From Candidatus Melainabacteria bacterium (lineage in GTDB: Bacteria > Cyanobacteriota > Vampirovibrionia > Vampirovibrionales > JAJTHC01), in the NCBI GenBank assembly GCA_026389055.1, contig JAPLIO010000218.1:1-20390 (forward strand): 20,390 nucleotides of DNA, given 5' to 3'. The notes under the pieces are model-generated. The model did no database searches and had not been told where the DNA came from. It worked only from the letters and a program-made list of their open reading frames with translations. This document shows positions 13,576-20,390 of this stretch, one piece after another (within the stretch, counting starts at the first letter, position 1; the number at the start of each line of letters is the position of its first letter). The position numbers and the translations under genes are program-made.

Positions 13576-14106
13576 ATGTTTTGGGAAGCCGATGACTCGT
13601 TGTTTGAACCGTTGCCTTTGAATGGGGCGGAGGAAGAAGCCTTTGTGTTGCCTTCTTTTCTTGAAGCAGAAAAGAAGACGGAGGCTTCTATTGCTCAAAC
13701 ACCGTTGAATGTGTTGCAATCTACCTCGGATATTGGGTTGCCTGATGCCATTGATACCAACCTTTCTTGGGTGTTTACTCGGCAGGAACAGCAACAGTTG
13801 GAAAGTTGGTGGCAACAGGCGGTGCATTTGAAGCGGGGGCGGCCTTCCCGTAAAAGCCAAGTGGGGTTGCCTACGGATACTCGTACGGTGTTGGGGGCTT
13901 CTGGGCGGTTACGCTTGCGATTGACGGAATGGATTGAGCGGTATTATAAGATGAATTTGCGAGAGTTTGCGGATTTGACGGGCTTTCCTTACAGCCAGTT
14001 GTTGTATTGGAACCAAGGGCGTTCTACCCCGACGATGGCGAGGTTTTTGGCGTTGTTGAATTGGTTTAAGGAAGGGGATATCCGAGATTTTTTCCAGATA
14101 TTTTAG
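13576..14106 (+). CDS. Putative DNA-binding protein with C-terminal XRE-like HTH
   Basis: This is a 176-residue protein. Residues 1-70 are acidic and low in structure. Residues about 68-85 are Gln/Trp-rich (EQQQLESWWQQAV), followed by a basic linker (KRGRPSRKS at about 86-94). Residues about 112-170 form a helical domain, RLTEWIERYYKMNLREFADLTGFPYSQLLYWNQGRSTPTMARFLALLNWF, that fits the lambda-repressor/XRE fold: helix, LREFADLTGFPYSQLLYWNQG as the recognition unit, then STPTMARFLALLNWF. A good ribosome site AGGGA lies 6 nt before ATG 13576. No partner gene identifies its regulon. It is flanked on both sides by repeats of the TTATACC family. An acidic amino-terminus with an HTH at the C-terminus is uncommon for this fold; the HTH call is moderately sure, its target unknown. 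Confidence 0.65.
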   Translation: MFWEADDSLFEPLPLNGAEEEAFVLPSFLEAEKKTEASIAQTPLNVLQSTSDIGLPDAIDTNLSWVFTRQEQQQLESWWQQAVHLKRGRPSRKSQVGLPTDTRTVLGASGRLRLRLTEWIERYYKMNLREFADLTGFPYSQLLYWNQGRSTPTMARFLALLNWFKEGDIRDFFQIF

Positions 14107-14116
14107 CCCCCTCTTG

Positions 14117-14247
14117 TTATACCAATTCAAAGATGGGATAGCGTGTTTTGTCATTCTGAACGAACGTGAAGAATCCCCTTAGACAAACACAAGAGATGTT
14201 TGGCATTCGCTCAACATGACGCTATTTAATCTGTTAAGTGGTATAAA
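14117..14247 (+). repeat. TTATACCAATT-family repeat, copy A (131 bp)
   Basis: Ends TTATACCAATT (14117-14127) and AAGTGGTATAAA (14236-14247) are inverted with one or two mismatches. The core runs from TCATTCTGAACGAACGTG to GCATTCGCTCAACATGACG and is itself an imperfect inverted repeat, able to form a long hairpin 10 bp after the HTH gene's stop, perhaps working as a transcription end for it. Confidence 0.88.
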
Positions 14248-14288
14248 GGGCGTCTACTTTTCATTAAGCACATCGCAAAAGCTTACTA

Positions 14289-14355
14289 CTAAAAAGTAGT
14301 TAATTTTAACCTATCAATCGTTAATCCTAACCTAAAAAGTAGTTGGCTTTAACCT
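14289..14355. repeat. Two 24-bp direct repeats, 43-bp period
   Basis: CTAAAAAGTAGTTAATTTTAACCT-type sequence at 14289-14312 recurs at 14332-14355 with 21 of 24 matches. The first copy overlaps a small hairpin, ACTACT-AAAA-AGTAGT (14285-14300). It lies between the repeat copy A and the end of pgeF; no function is evident. Confidence 0.75.
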
Positions 14356-14407
14356 GAAATTCAGTTAAACGTTTCAATAGCGTTACCCCTGTTCAATCCA
14401 TCAACGG

Positions 14408-15142
14408 CTATCGTAATAGTAAAAACGCCCCTTGGCGTTGCCAATCGCCCGCCCTAAACGACCAAAACCAATCGGGGTGCGTATCCGTAGCAAACGGCAT
14501 TATTTCCACCTGCTCTACCCCTATTGATGCTAACTGTAACGCATTAACCAATGGCACACTCGCATGCCATTTCTGGGTTTGCTCATCCATACTAGCCCAA
14601 ACCTCTAAACAATCCCCTTCCCCTAAGGTCGTTTTTAATTGGTCTATTACCTCTTCTCCCACTTCAAAGCCATCAAAACTTAACGCAGGCCCAATAACGG
14701 CAATCAATTCAGTTACTTCTGCCCCTTGAGCCACCAAATGGGCAGCCCCTTTTTTAGCAAGGCTTTGGGCAGTACTTCGCCAACCACAATGCAACGCCAT
14801 CCCTTGATGAATATCTGGGGCATACAGCAAAATAGGCGTACAATCGGCACTAAAAACCACGGCGGGCAGTTTCGGCACATCCAACCAAATAGCATCCGCT
14901 TCAGCATGCACCGTTTCAGAGGCAGTTAGCCACTGGCTACCATGCACTTGAGTAGGGTAACGTAGCGTATCAACCGTTGCAGGAATACCCAATGCGTGTA
15001 GCCAATAGGCTCTATTCTCCAATAAATCTGCCTCACTTAACCCAACACCCGCAACGGGTTGGGGTTTGATAGAAAAACCATAGGCTACTTTATCTGCATA
15101 GGCATCTAATAATTTTGATCTTAATTCTTCTGCGTAATCCAT
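14408..15142 (-). CDS. pgeF: Laccase-domain protein PgeF/YfiH (purine nucleoside phosphorylase-like)
   Basis: This 244-residue protein belongs to the multicopper-laccase-domain family (COG1496) described as a peptidoglycan-editing factor or cytosolic purine nucleoside phosphorylase/adenosine deaminase. Metal-site motifs are present: QVHG, VVFSADCTPILLY and ALHCGWRSTAQ, followed by AVIGPALSFDGFEVG. Start: a TTG two codons earlier (15148) is open, but ATG 15142 overlaps the tsaB stop as TAATG and has AAGGATG about 7 nt before it, so coupled translation from 15142 is preferred. It is the last gene of tsaE-tsaB-pgeF, with 1-bp overlap. Downstream lies a direct repeat and the hairpin element at 14117. 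Confidence 0.92.
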   Translation of the reverse strand: MDYAEELRSKLLDAYADKVAYGFSIKPQPVAGVGLSEADLLENRAYWLHALGIPATVDTLRYPTQVHGSQWLTASETVHAEADAIWLDVPKLPAVVFSADCTPILLYAPDIHQGMALHCGWRSTAQSLAKKGAAHLVAQGAEVTELIAVIGPALSFDGFEVGEEVIDQLKTTLGEGDCLEVWASMDEQTQKWHASVPLVNALQLASIGVEQVEIMPFATDTHPDWFWSFRAGDWQRQGAFLLLR

Positions 15143-15864
15143 TAACAAACATCCTTTATGATGGTTTTTTTAACGGTAATATTAGGACTTTGTAAATAAA
15201 GTGGTGCCAACTGTTGCCACGTTACAGGGGCAGGGCAAACCAAACTTAATGCTTCTAAAGCAACAGGGGCTAACTCTTCAACGGTGATAATAGGCAAGGG
15301 TTGTTTACCCACCACCGCTAGTAATGATTCATTCACAATCAACCAGCCTTGCTGTTGAGCAGGAGCGTGGATTTTCAACCAGTCATCCAGCATCATAAAT
15401 TGCGGTGCCTCCCAGCCTGCAGATTCCCACCAAGTGGCGGTATACAACCGATTTTGTTTCGCATCCAACAGAATGGTTAGGGAAGCGGGGGGGGCTATCT
15501 TATGGGATAAGACGGCTTGCAGTCGTACACGTTCAAACACCGTAACAGGTGTAATGGCTAAAGCAGGCATCCATTGCCCTAAAGTTTTAACGGTGGCTAA
15601 CCCCGCCCGAAGCCCCGTAAAACTACCTGGTCCAATACACACGGTTAGACGGCTGACTTGATGCAACTGAACCTTGGCTACCGCACAGGCTTCTTTCAGC
15701 AAAGGGACTAATAAAGCAGAATGAGACCGTTGATTGGCAAGAGGTACCTCATATCGAAAGAGCCACTCCTTGGTGGTTTCGTTTTTTAAGCCAAACAATA
15801 GCTCAAACCCAGTGGTATCCAACACCCAGTGGAGGGTATCCGTTGAAAGGGTAGGGGGTGTCAT
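15142..15864 (-). CDS. tsaB: tRNA t6A37 threonylcarbamoyltransferase subunit TsaB
   Basis: This 240-residue ASKHA-fold protein partners TsaD and TsaE in transferring the threonylcarbamoyl group to A37 of ANN-decoding tRNAs. Visible hallmarks are LHWVLDTTGFE at 11-21, HSALLVPLLKEA at about 53-64, and the family signature CIGPGSFTGLRAGLATVKTL near residues 86-105. Its C-terminal half is divergent, as usual in this family. It starts at ATG inside the tsaE stop (ATGA, 15861-15864) and ends with TAATG shared with pgeF, so the three genes are translationally coupled. TsaD and TsaC are not in this window. Confidence 0.95.
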   Translation of the reverse strand: MTPPTLSTDTLHWVLDTTGFELLFGLKNETTKEWLFRYEVPLANQRSHSALLVPLLKEACAVAKVQLHQVSRLTVCIGPGSFTGLRAGLATVKTLGQWMPALAITPVTVFERVRLQAVLSHKIAPPASLTILLDAKQNRLYTATWWESAGWEAPQFMMLDDWLKIHAPAQQQGWLIVNESLLAVVGKQPLPIITVEELAPVALEALSLVCPAPVTWQQLAPLYLQSPNITVKKTIIKDVC

Positions 15865-16385
15865 AGGGGCAACCTCTGTAAACTAAACCACTCATACTGC
15901 CTAGCGGTTGATGGCTCCTCTTGCGTGTTAGGTGCTTCATGCAATTGCAAATGATGAGTGATTAAAGGCTGAAAGGCACCTGCCACGACGCTAGCCCATT
16001 CGGCTAAAATTAAGGTAGGGGCTTGGGCTTGTAATTCCAGCAATTCTTCTACCAGCCAATGGGTACTTTCGGTAGTAGGGTCGGTTTCGCTAAGCCGATA
16101 AAAATCAACGTGCAGCAATTGTGTAATACTTGTTGAGTTAGCGGGTACTGTGTATTGATTAAAATAGACGTAAGTGGGACTGGTGATACGGGTTTGAATA
16201 CCCATGGCTTGCCCAATGGTACGAATAAGCGTCGTTTTACCAGCCCCAAGCCCACCTTCTAAGCTGATAATGGCGTTAGGGTGTACTACGGTTAGCAAAG
16301 TGGAAGCCAATAACGGTAATTGGTCTTCGGCTAGCGTAAAGCCTTGTTGGCTTGGCAAACGGGGTGTAAGGTAGGCAGAGGGCAT
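15861..16385 (-). CDS. tsaE: tRNA t6A37 biosynthesis ATPase TsaE
   Basis: This is a 174-residue P-loop ATPase that resets the TsaBD complex during t6A formation. The Walker A is LEGGLGAGKTTL with K50 and T51. SPTYVYFNQY at 69-78 is the TsaE family switch segment, and HVDFYRL has D94. A Walker B-like LILAEWA has E129. The first 18 residues are a small extension. It is the first gene of the operon: no gene lies directly upstream on this strand, so the promoter is probably in 16386-16450. Its stop overlaps the tsaB start by 4 bp. Confidence 0.95.
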   Translation of the reverse strand: MPSAYLTPRLPSQQGFTLAEDQLPLLASTLLTVVHPNAIISLEGGLGAGKTTLIRTIGQAMGIQTRITSPTYVYFNQYTVPANSTSITQLLHVDFYRLSETDPTTESTHWLVEELLELQAQAPTLILAEWASVVAGAFQPLITHHLQLHEAPNTQEEPSTARQYEWFSLQRLPL

Positions 16386-16454
16386 AATTGCTAATTTCTA
16401 AGAGGTAATAATGTGTTTATAGTTTACCTGAAATGAGGGTAGGGTTCAATGCTG

Positions 16455-16654
16455 ATACCAATTGAATCATCAAATAGCGTGTTTTATCATTCTGAACGAA
16501 CGTGAAGAATCCCCTTAGACAAACACAGGAGATGTTTCGCATTCGCTCAACATGACGCTATGCCTATTTGAACATCATCGACGGGACACCATAGGGGATG
16601 TCCTCGTGGCATCCCGAATCATGATTTTAAGCTATTTAATCTTTCAATTGGTAT
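16455..16654 (+). repeat. TTATACCAATT-family repeat, copy B (200 bp, with nested insert)
   Basis: Perfect 12-bp inverted ends: ATACCAATTGAA (16455-16466) and TTCAATTGGTAT (16643-16654). The core matches copy A with only two or three changes over about 75 bp. Compared with copy A it has 74 extra bases beginning at 16562. It lies between the divergent tsaE and the gene at 16839 and may hold promoters or block read-through. Confidence 0.9.
16562..16635. mobile_element. 74-bp insert nested in repeat copy B
   Basis: Absent from copies A and C. It is bounded by GCTAT on the left (16557-16561) and again at 16631-16635, a possible 5-bp target duplication. Inside, CGGGACACCATA pairs with CGTGGCATCCCG over 12 bp, where every mismatch is a purine or pyrimidine transition, so G-U pairing could keep an RNA stem. 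Confidence 0.6.
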
Positions 16655-16838
16655 AAGCTAGCACAAAAAGCTCCATGAAAGGGTTTTATGCTGATAGCAG
16701 GCTAGGTTTTCTGCAAAACTGTGTGAATTAAGTTTAAAGTATTTAGGGTTTTAATCAAAAAAATTAAATGATATTAGGGTAAAAAGCATCGCCCGTAACG
16801 GGGGTGATACTATTAAAAGGGATAAAGGGGTATAAACT
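16655..16838. other. Upstream region of the Met/Gln-rich gene
   Basis: AT-rich, no gene seen. A hairpin, ATCGCCCG-TAA-CGGGGGTGAT-type with one bulge, lies at about 16788-16808, some 30 bp before the start codon; GGGG at about 16827-16830 is a plausible ribosome site for ATG 16839. The hairpin may be a local terminator or leader element; it is too short to call a riboswitch. Confidence 0.4.
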
Positions 16839-17885
16839 ATGATGATGATGGGCTTTGGCGGTATGATGAACGCAGGCAGTATGGGGATGCAAAACCCCTA
16901 TATGATGCAACAACAAATGGCAATGCAACAACCACCAAGGGTGGGCGAATCGCCGTTTCCGCCACCCGTGCAAGGCAACCCCTACGAACCACAAAAAAAA
17001 GAAAAAGAGAGCTTATTTAAACTACCCAATGTTTCTATGCCCAATGCGGATTGGGGCGAAGTAGCCTATAACAGTTCAATTGCCCTTGGTGCAGGGGCCG
17101 TTGCAGGAGGCGTTTATGGCGTATGGGAAAATTATGACCAAGCACCCAAAAAAGGCTACGAATATGATATTAAAACAGGAGGAAACGTAACCCACAAGCA
17201 AGAGATGGTTCCTCGAACCGAGGGCTCTTCTCTTGCTTCTCAATCTCATGTAAAAAGTGTGAATGGTAACTTAAATGCTTCCATGGAATTTGGTTACCGT
17301 AAACCTGGTTGGTTTAATAAAGGCAAAGGGAACGAAATTGAAAGCATTCAGTTTAAGGTAGACAACAACACAACTGGCAAGAATATAAACGCCGTCTTAC
17401 AACGTGAAGGGTTACGCAAACAAGATTTTCGATTAAAACTTGATGGGGAGAATCTCTCAGTTATCTACAAACAAAATCAAGCAGGGCAGTTTATTCCCCA
17501 CAAGGTGATTGACGACGCAGGGAAAACGCATCATTTAACAGGCTGGAGACCTTCAGTTGATTATAAGCAAAAAAACTACTTTTTATCTAAAATGCTAGGA
17601 GACTTGCCTGAAGACGCCATTAAAACAAAAATCCCACCCAACAGTGTTGGTAGGCAATTATCAGGGAAAGCCCATTTCAACCCGATGGGTGGTCGGTTTG
17701 GCGGCTTAGTAACGGCAGGGGCGGCTTTGAGTGCTTTAGCCGTAGGTGGCTATACGGCTTGGAAAACCAGTCAGCCTAAATCATCGGAAGAAATTCTAAA
17801 ATCCTTACCACCGCAAGGAACGTTGTTACCAGCTAATGACCCAAGGCGGATTGAGCAAGAGAGGAACTTAAACTATCAGGGATAA
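16839..17885 (+). CDS. Met/Gln-rich N-terminus protein with two glycine-rich membrane segments, unknown
   Basis: This 348-residue protein is not recognised. Residues 1-50 are dominated by Met, Gln, Gly and Pro (MMMMGFGGMMNAGSMGMQNP, then MMQQQMAMQQ). Residues about 78-98 (YNSSIALGAGAVAGGVYGVW) and about 287-308 (GGLVTAGAALSALAVGGYTAW) are Gly/Ala-rich hydrophobic segments, which would place the middle 190 residues between two membrane passes. That middle part is polar with many Lys and Asn and no known motif. Its composition recalls the Gln/Pro-rich proteins at 7344-9418. The 3' end overlaps the radical SAM gene by 53 bp on the other strand. No start alternative is better than the ATG run at 16839-16850; the third or fourth Met could also be used. 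Confidence 0.65.
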   Translation: MMMMGFGGMMNAGSMGMQNPYMMQQQMAMQQPPRVGESPFPPPVQGNPYEPQKKEKESLFKLPNVSMPNADWGEVAYNSSIALGAGAVAGGVYGVWENYDQAPKKGYEYDIKTGGNVTHKQEMVPRTEGSSLASQSHVKSVNGNLNASMEFGYRKPGWFNKGKGNEIESIQFKVDNNTTGKNINAVLQREGLRKQDFRLKLDGENLSVIYKQNQAGQFIPHKVIDDAGKTHHLTGWRPSVDYKQKNYFLSKMLGDLPEDAIKTKIPPNSVGRQLSGKAHFNPMGGRFGGLVTAGAALSALAVGGYTAWKTSQPKSSEEILKSLPPQGTLLPANDPRRIEQERNLNYQG

Positions 17886-19557
17886 GCCCTTCTTTCCAAA
17901 GAATGGCTTTTTCCACGCCTAAAGAAACCGTTTCCCAAGGCAATAGTTCGGTTTCGGGGCGTTGACGTTCGCCATACCAAGCCACGCTAGGAAACGCTGC
18001 CACTTTTTCCTGCTTTAATTCCTTTAACGCCCTGTTGATATGCCCATGAGACCCACCCAATTGCGTAAAGCGTTCCAAAAACGGAGCTAAGCGTCTATCG
18101 CCACGGCTAACCATTGCCTGAAACGTATCCCACTTAGTGCTGGAAGGGCGGAAATCTGCCACTTGAATAACGCCTTTGCGAAACTGCTCCATCCGCTTTT
18201 TTAGGATGCCTTCAGTCGGGCGTTCCATCCACTGAAACGGCGTCCACGCCTTAGGCACAAACGAACTACACCCCACCGAAAGCTTCAATTTGGGTGTCGC
18301 TTTTTTCAACCGACGAATTAAGTCAATCGATTCCTGAATGTGGGCATCTGTTTCATCTGGCAAGCCAACCATATGGTAAAGTTTGACGCTTTTCAAACCT
18401 GCTTCGGCTGCTCGTTCCAACGCCGTGAAGATAGCTTCTTCTTTAAGATGTTTGTTAATTCTACGTCGAAGCCACGGACTACCTGTTTCTATCGCTAAGG
18501 TGATGCTTTGGCTACCACTATCGGCTAAGGTTTTACACATTTTGGCAGTCAGTGTATCCGCCCGAACCGCTCCGCTACTAATTTGAACATCGGGCAAGTC
18601 TGCTAGGGCATCGCACAAATGCGGGAATTCGGGATGATCTGCCACTAAAACGCCCAAAAGCCCCAGTTTATTGGTGTATTTCAAGCCATGGTTGATGGTT
18701 TCCAACAACGCCCCAACTTGCGGGCTACGAGTGGGAAGGGTGGAATAACTGGCTAAACAAAACCTGCACCTGTGCGAACAGCCTCGCATGACTTCCACCA
18801 AAAACGACCGTCCGAAAACAGACGCATCACTCAAGATGGGACTGAAAGCGATTGAATTTTCTAATGAAGCCAACCATTGTTTTTTGGTTGGGAAGGGCAA
18901 ATTGGGTAATGTAGATTGCATGCCCGTAATCGCCCCTGTGGGATGTTCGTATTCAACGTGAACAAAACTGGGTACATAAACGCCTTGCACTTCGGTGGCT
19001 AGGGCTTCTAGCAGGGCGGGTTTGTTGTGCCGTAAATGTTGATTACGATGATACGCATCCATTAAGTTGCCGAGCAGTTCTTCGCCTTCGCCAATGAGGA
19101 AAAAATCGAAGAAGGGGGCGTAGGGTTCGGGGTTGGTAGTGGGTACGGGCCCGCCAGCGAACACGAGCGGAAACTTATCGCCATGCCTATCTTTGGCGTA
19201 CAGGGGGAAGTCTTCCGCTTGAAAGCAGCGGAGAATTTCTAAAATATCGAGCTCAAATGAAAAGGAAAACCCCATTAGCGGGTATTGCCGAAGCTGGTAG
19301 CCTTTGCCGTAGTCTTCCGTAGCGAAGCGAACGGGTAGGGCTTTGGGGTGTTTATCTAGCAGGGCGAAGAGGAGTAAATAGCCCAAGCTTGCCATAGTGA
19401 TGGCGTAGCTGGCGGGGTAGCACCATGCCACGGGTACGGCATCGGCAAGTTTGGGTAAATCCACCGTGTACAAAAAGGTTTCATCGCTATGCGGTTGGGG
19501 AACGGCTAAGTTGTAGTTGCCTAGCGTAGAAAAATTTCCAGCAGGGGAGGGTTTCAT
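17833..19557 (-). CDS. Radical SAM protein, B12-binding-domain-type architecture
   Basis: This is a 574-residue protein. Residues about 30-190 look like the amino-terminal domain of cobalamin-binding-type radical SAM enzymes: GYLLLFALLDKHP, SFSFELDILEILRCF, VFAGGPVPTTNPEPYAPFFD, then FLIGEGEELL. The radical SAM core follows: EVMRGCSHRCRFCLAS carries the CX3CX2C cluster site (C260, C264, C267) for the [4Fe-4S] cluster that splits S-adenosylmethionine. Later SITLAIETGSPWLRRRINK and VKLYHMVGLPDETD are typical of the barrel. The cobalamin motif DxHxxG is not evident, so B12 may not be bound. The reaction is unknown; relatives are uncharacterised and common in cyanobacteria (family recollection). 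The gene ends inside the convergent gene at 16839-17885. ATG at 19555-19557 has no strong ribosome site. Confidence 0.88.
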   Translation of the reverse strand: MKPSPAGNFSTLGNYNLAVPQPHSDETFLYTVDLPKLADAVPVAWCYPASYAITMASLGYLLLFALLDKHPKALPVRFATEDYGKGYQLRQYPLMGFSFSFELDILEILRCFQAEDFPLYAKDRHGDKFPLVFAGGPVPTTNPEPYAPFFDFFLIGEGEELLGNLMDAYHRNQHLRHNKPALLEALATEVQGVYVPSFVHVEYEHPTGAITGMQSTLPNLPFPTKKQWLASLENSIAFSPILSDASVFGRSFLVEVMRGCSHRCRFCLASYSTLPTRSPQVGALLETINHGLKYTNKLGLLGVLVADHPEFPHLCDALADLPDVQISSGAVRADTLTAKMCKTLADSGSQSITLAIETGSPWLRRRINKHLKEEAIFTALERAAEAGLKSVKLYHMVGLPDETDAHIQESIDLIRRLKKATPKLKLSVGCSSFVPKAWTPFQWMERPTEGILKKRMEQFRKGVIQVADFRPSSTKWDTFQAMVSRGDRRLAPFLERFTQLGGSHGHINRALKELKQEKVAAFPSVAWYGERQRPETELLPWETVSLGVEKAILWKEGLIPDSLSSSLAQSALGH

Positions 19558-19580
19558 TGATTATCTATCATATTATCAGG

Positions 19581-20390
19581 TTAATTATCGAACATTTTTT
19601 CAACGATAATAGGAGTAAAAGCTTGGAGTTGTCTTTCTGCGATGGCTGTTAATTTTAGAAATCGGTCATCTATACTGATATGCTCATCAATCAATGAGCT
19701 ATTGATATTTTCCAAGTTGCTTAAAATCAATAGCTCTAAATGGTCAGCATGGTCTCTCATGTTACCTTCCAAGGTAGGATTTCTCTGTTTCCATTGACTG
19801 GCACTACAGCCAAACACAATATGATTTAGCATATCAGCTTCTGTAGCATAAACTACTTGTTTTTGGTTGTTAGCCATGGACTCTATAATACGATTACGTT
19901 TAATTGCATCTGTATGAAGCCGATAGTTCAACTTGGCTAAATTTCTTTTTAATTGCCATTGTTGTTCAACTGCTTTAGCTTCTAAACTTTTTAAACGTTC
20001 AAATTCTTTAATGATATAAAGTTTAAAAACAGGATCTAGCCAAGCACCAAATTCCAGAGCAATATCTTTGTGAGCATAAGTACCACCATACCTGCCAGCT
20101 TTTGCAATTATCCCAATGGCGTTAGTTAGTTCAATCCATTTTTGAACAGAGATAGAAAAGCGATTGAATCCCGCTTGGTTTTTAATTCCCTCGAATTCGA
20201 AGGAATTAAAAGTAGGGTTAAATAAGCTTTCCCAAACGCCAATAAACTCTAATAGACCTCTTGCATGACTCGATAGGTGGGTGCAGATTCTAGGAATGAG
20301 GAACGGAGAATTTGAGGTGTACACTATAGTACATAAGAATTCGAGTACCGCAAATGACAACGAAGATGCCCCAGATATTGAGTCATGCAA
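19581..20390 (-). CDS. KilA-N domain protein, 5' part interrupted by inverted-repeat element
   Basis: The part upstream of the repeat (to about 20257) encodes LLEFIGVWESLFNPTFNSFEFEGI, then AGFNRFSISVQKWIELTNAIGI and KAGRYGGTYAHKDIALEFGAWLDPVFKLYIIKEFERLK: a clear KilA-N domain, a DNA-binding module typical of phages and mobile elements. The C-terminal 150 residues are helical with no named domain. The normal first 25-35 residues of KilA-N are missing: the frame enters the 136-bp element at 20257 and stays open through all its 133 visible bases to the window edge. Either the element is an in-frame insertion and the gene continues beyond the window, or the gene is truncated and starts at a TTG or GTG inside the element. 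This cannot be decided here. Confidence 0.8.
   Translation of the reverse strand: MHDSISGASSLSFAVLEFLCTIVYTSNSPFLIPRICTHLSSHARGLLEFIGVWESLFNPTFNSFEFEGIKNQAGFNRFSISVQKWIELTNAIGIIAKAGRYGGTYAHKDIALEFGAWLDPVFKLYIIKEFERLKSLEAKAVEQQWQLKRNLAKLNYRLHTDAIKRNRIIESMANNQKQVVYATEADMLNHIVFGCSASQWKQRNPTLEGNMRDHADHLELLILSNLENINSSLIDEHISIDDRFLKLTAIAERQLQAFTPIIVEKMFDN
20250..20390. mobile_element. Short inverted-repeat element (MITE-like), copy 2, cut by window end
   Basis: Identical to 11107-11247 over all 141 visible bases. Left end CTCTTGCATGACTC is at 20258-20271; the right end GAGTCATGCAA is cut three bases short by the window edge. It lies in the KilA-N gene, with no stop in the gene's frame. Confidence 0.92.

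Noticed and set aside
13459..13860. 133-residue minus-strand frame
   Set aside because: Runs through the palindrome and antisense to the HTH gene; no protein features.
16764..16994. 76-residue His-rich minus-strand frame
   Set aside because: Complement of the ATG-rich head of the gene at 16839 gives runs of His; not real.

Overview
The window reads as bacterial chromosome, moderately AT-rich, with dense genes on both strands. The best guess at a host is a non-photosynthetic relative of cyanobacteria (Vampirovibrionia/'Melainabacteria'-like). The reasons are a primary-type sigma factor close to cyanobacterial SigA, a pseudopilin with an FTLSELLVSLGVLGLIAGLTVP-type amino-terminus, a heptanucleotide tandem repeat like those known from cyanobacteria, and a cyanobacterial-style radical SAM protein. 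This is inference; no rRNA or tRNA is present to settle it. Both ends lie inside repeats (a 7-bp tandem array on the left, the edge of a 136-bp inverted-repeat element on the right), so the window may be a whole assembly contig.

Layout. 1-1138: prepilin-like gene whose leader is encoded by the 7-bp tandem repeat, converging on a secreted ComEA-like helix-hairpin-helix protein. 1224-3152: NFACT/RqcH ribosome quality control protein. 3360-6551: nagA-nagZ, an amino-sugar/peptidoglycan recycling pair. 6907-7261: HU gene with a strong intrinsic terminator. 7344-9635: a cluster of Gln/Pro-rich proteins of unknown role, one carrying a lytic transglycosylase domain, plus a truncated gene remnant. 9831-10994: ferrochelatase. 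10995-11956: repeat-rich stretch with one small membrane protein. 11954-13051: RpoD-type sigma factor. 13364-14247: a stack of repeats around a gene with an XRE-like HTH. 14408-16385: tightly overlapping operon tsaE-tsaB-pgeF. 16839-17885: unknown Met/Gln-rich protein. 17833-19557: radical SAM protein. 19581-end: KilA-N-domain gene interrupted by, or read through, the inverted-repeat element.

The conserved genes are ordinary housekeeping functions: t6A tRNA modification, heme, cell-wall recycling, ribosome rescue, transcription and nucleoid. The unusual content is the repeats. At least four families of short non-autonomous elements are interleaved: (1) a 136-bp element with 14-bp perfect inverted ends, in two identical copies; (2) a 242-bp element with 19/21 inverted ends that shares inner modules with family 1; (3) a double-hairpin module in three copies, one inside the predicted nagZ start; (4) a TTATACCAATT-ended element in four full or partial copies plus a palindromic solo version. 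Several of them supply codons, stops or starts to neighbouring genes. Together with the phase-shifting heptamer in the pilin leader, they suggest a genome where small repeats actively edit gene ends.
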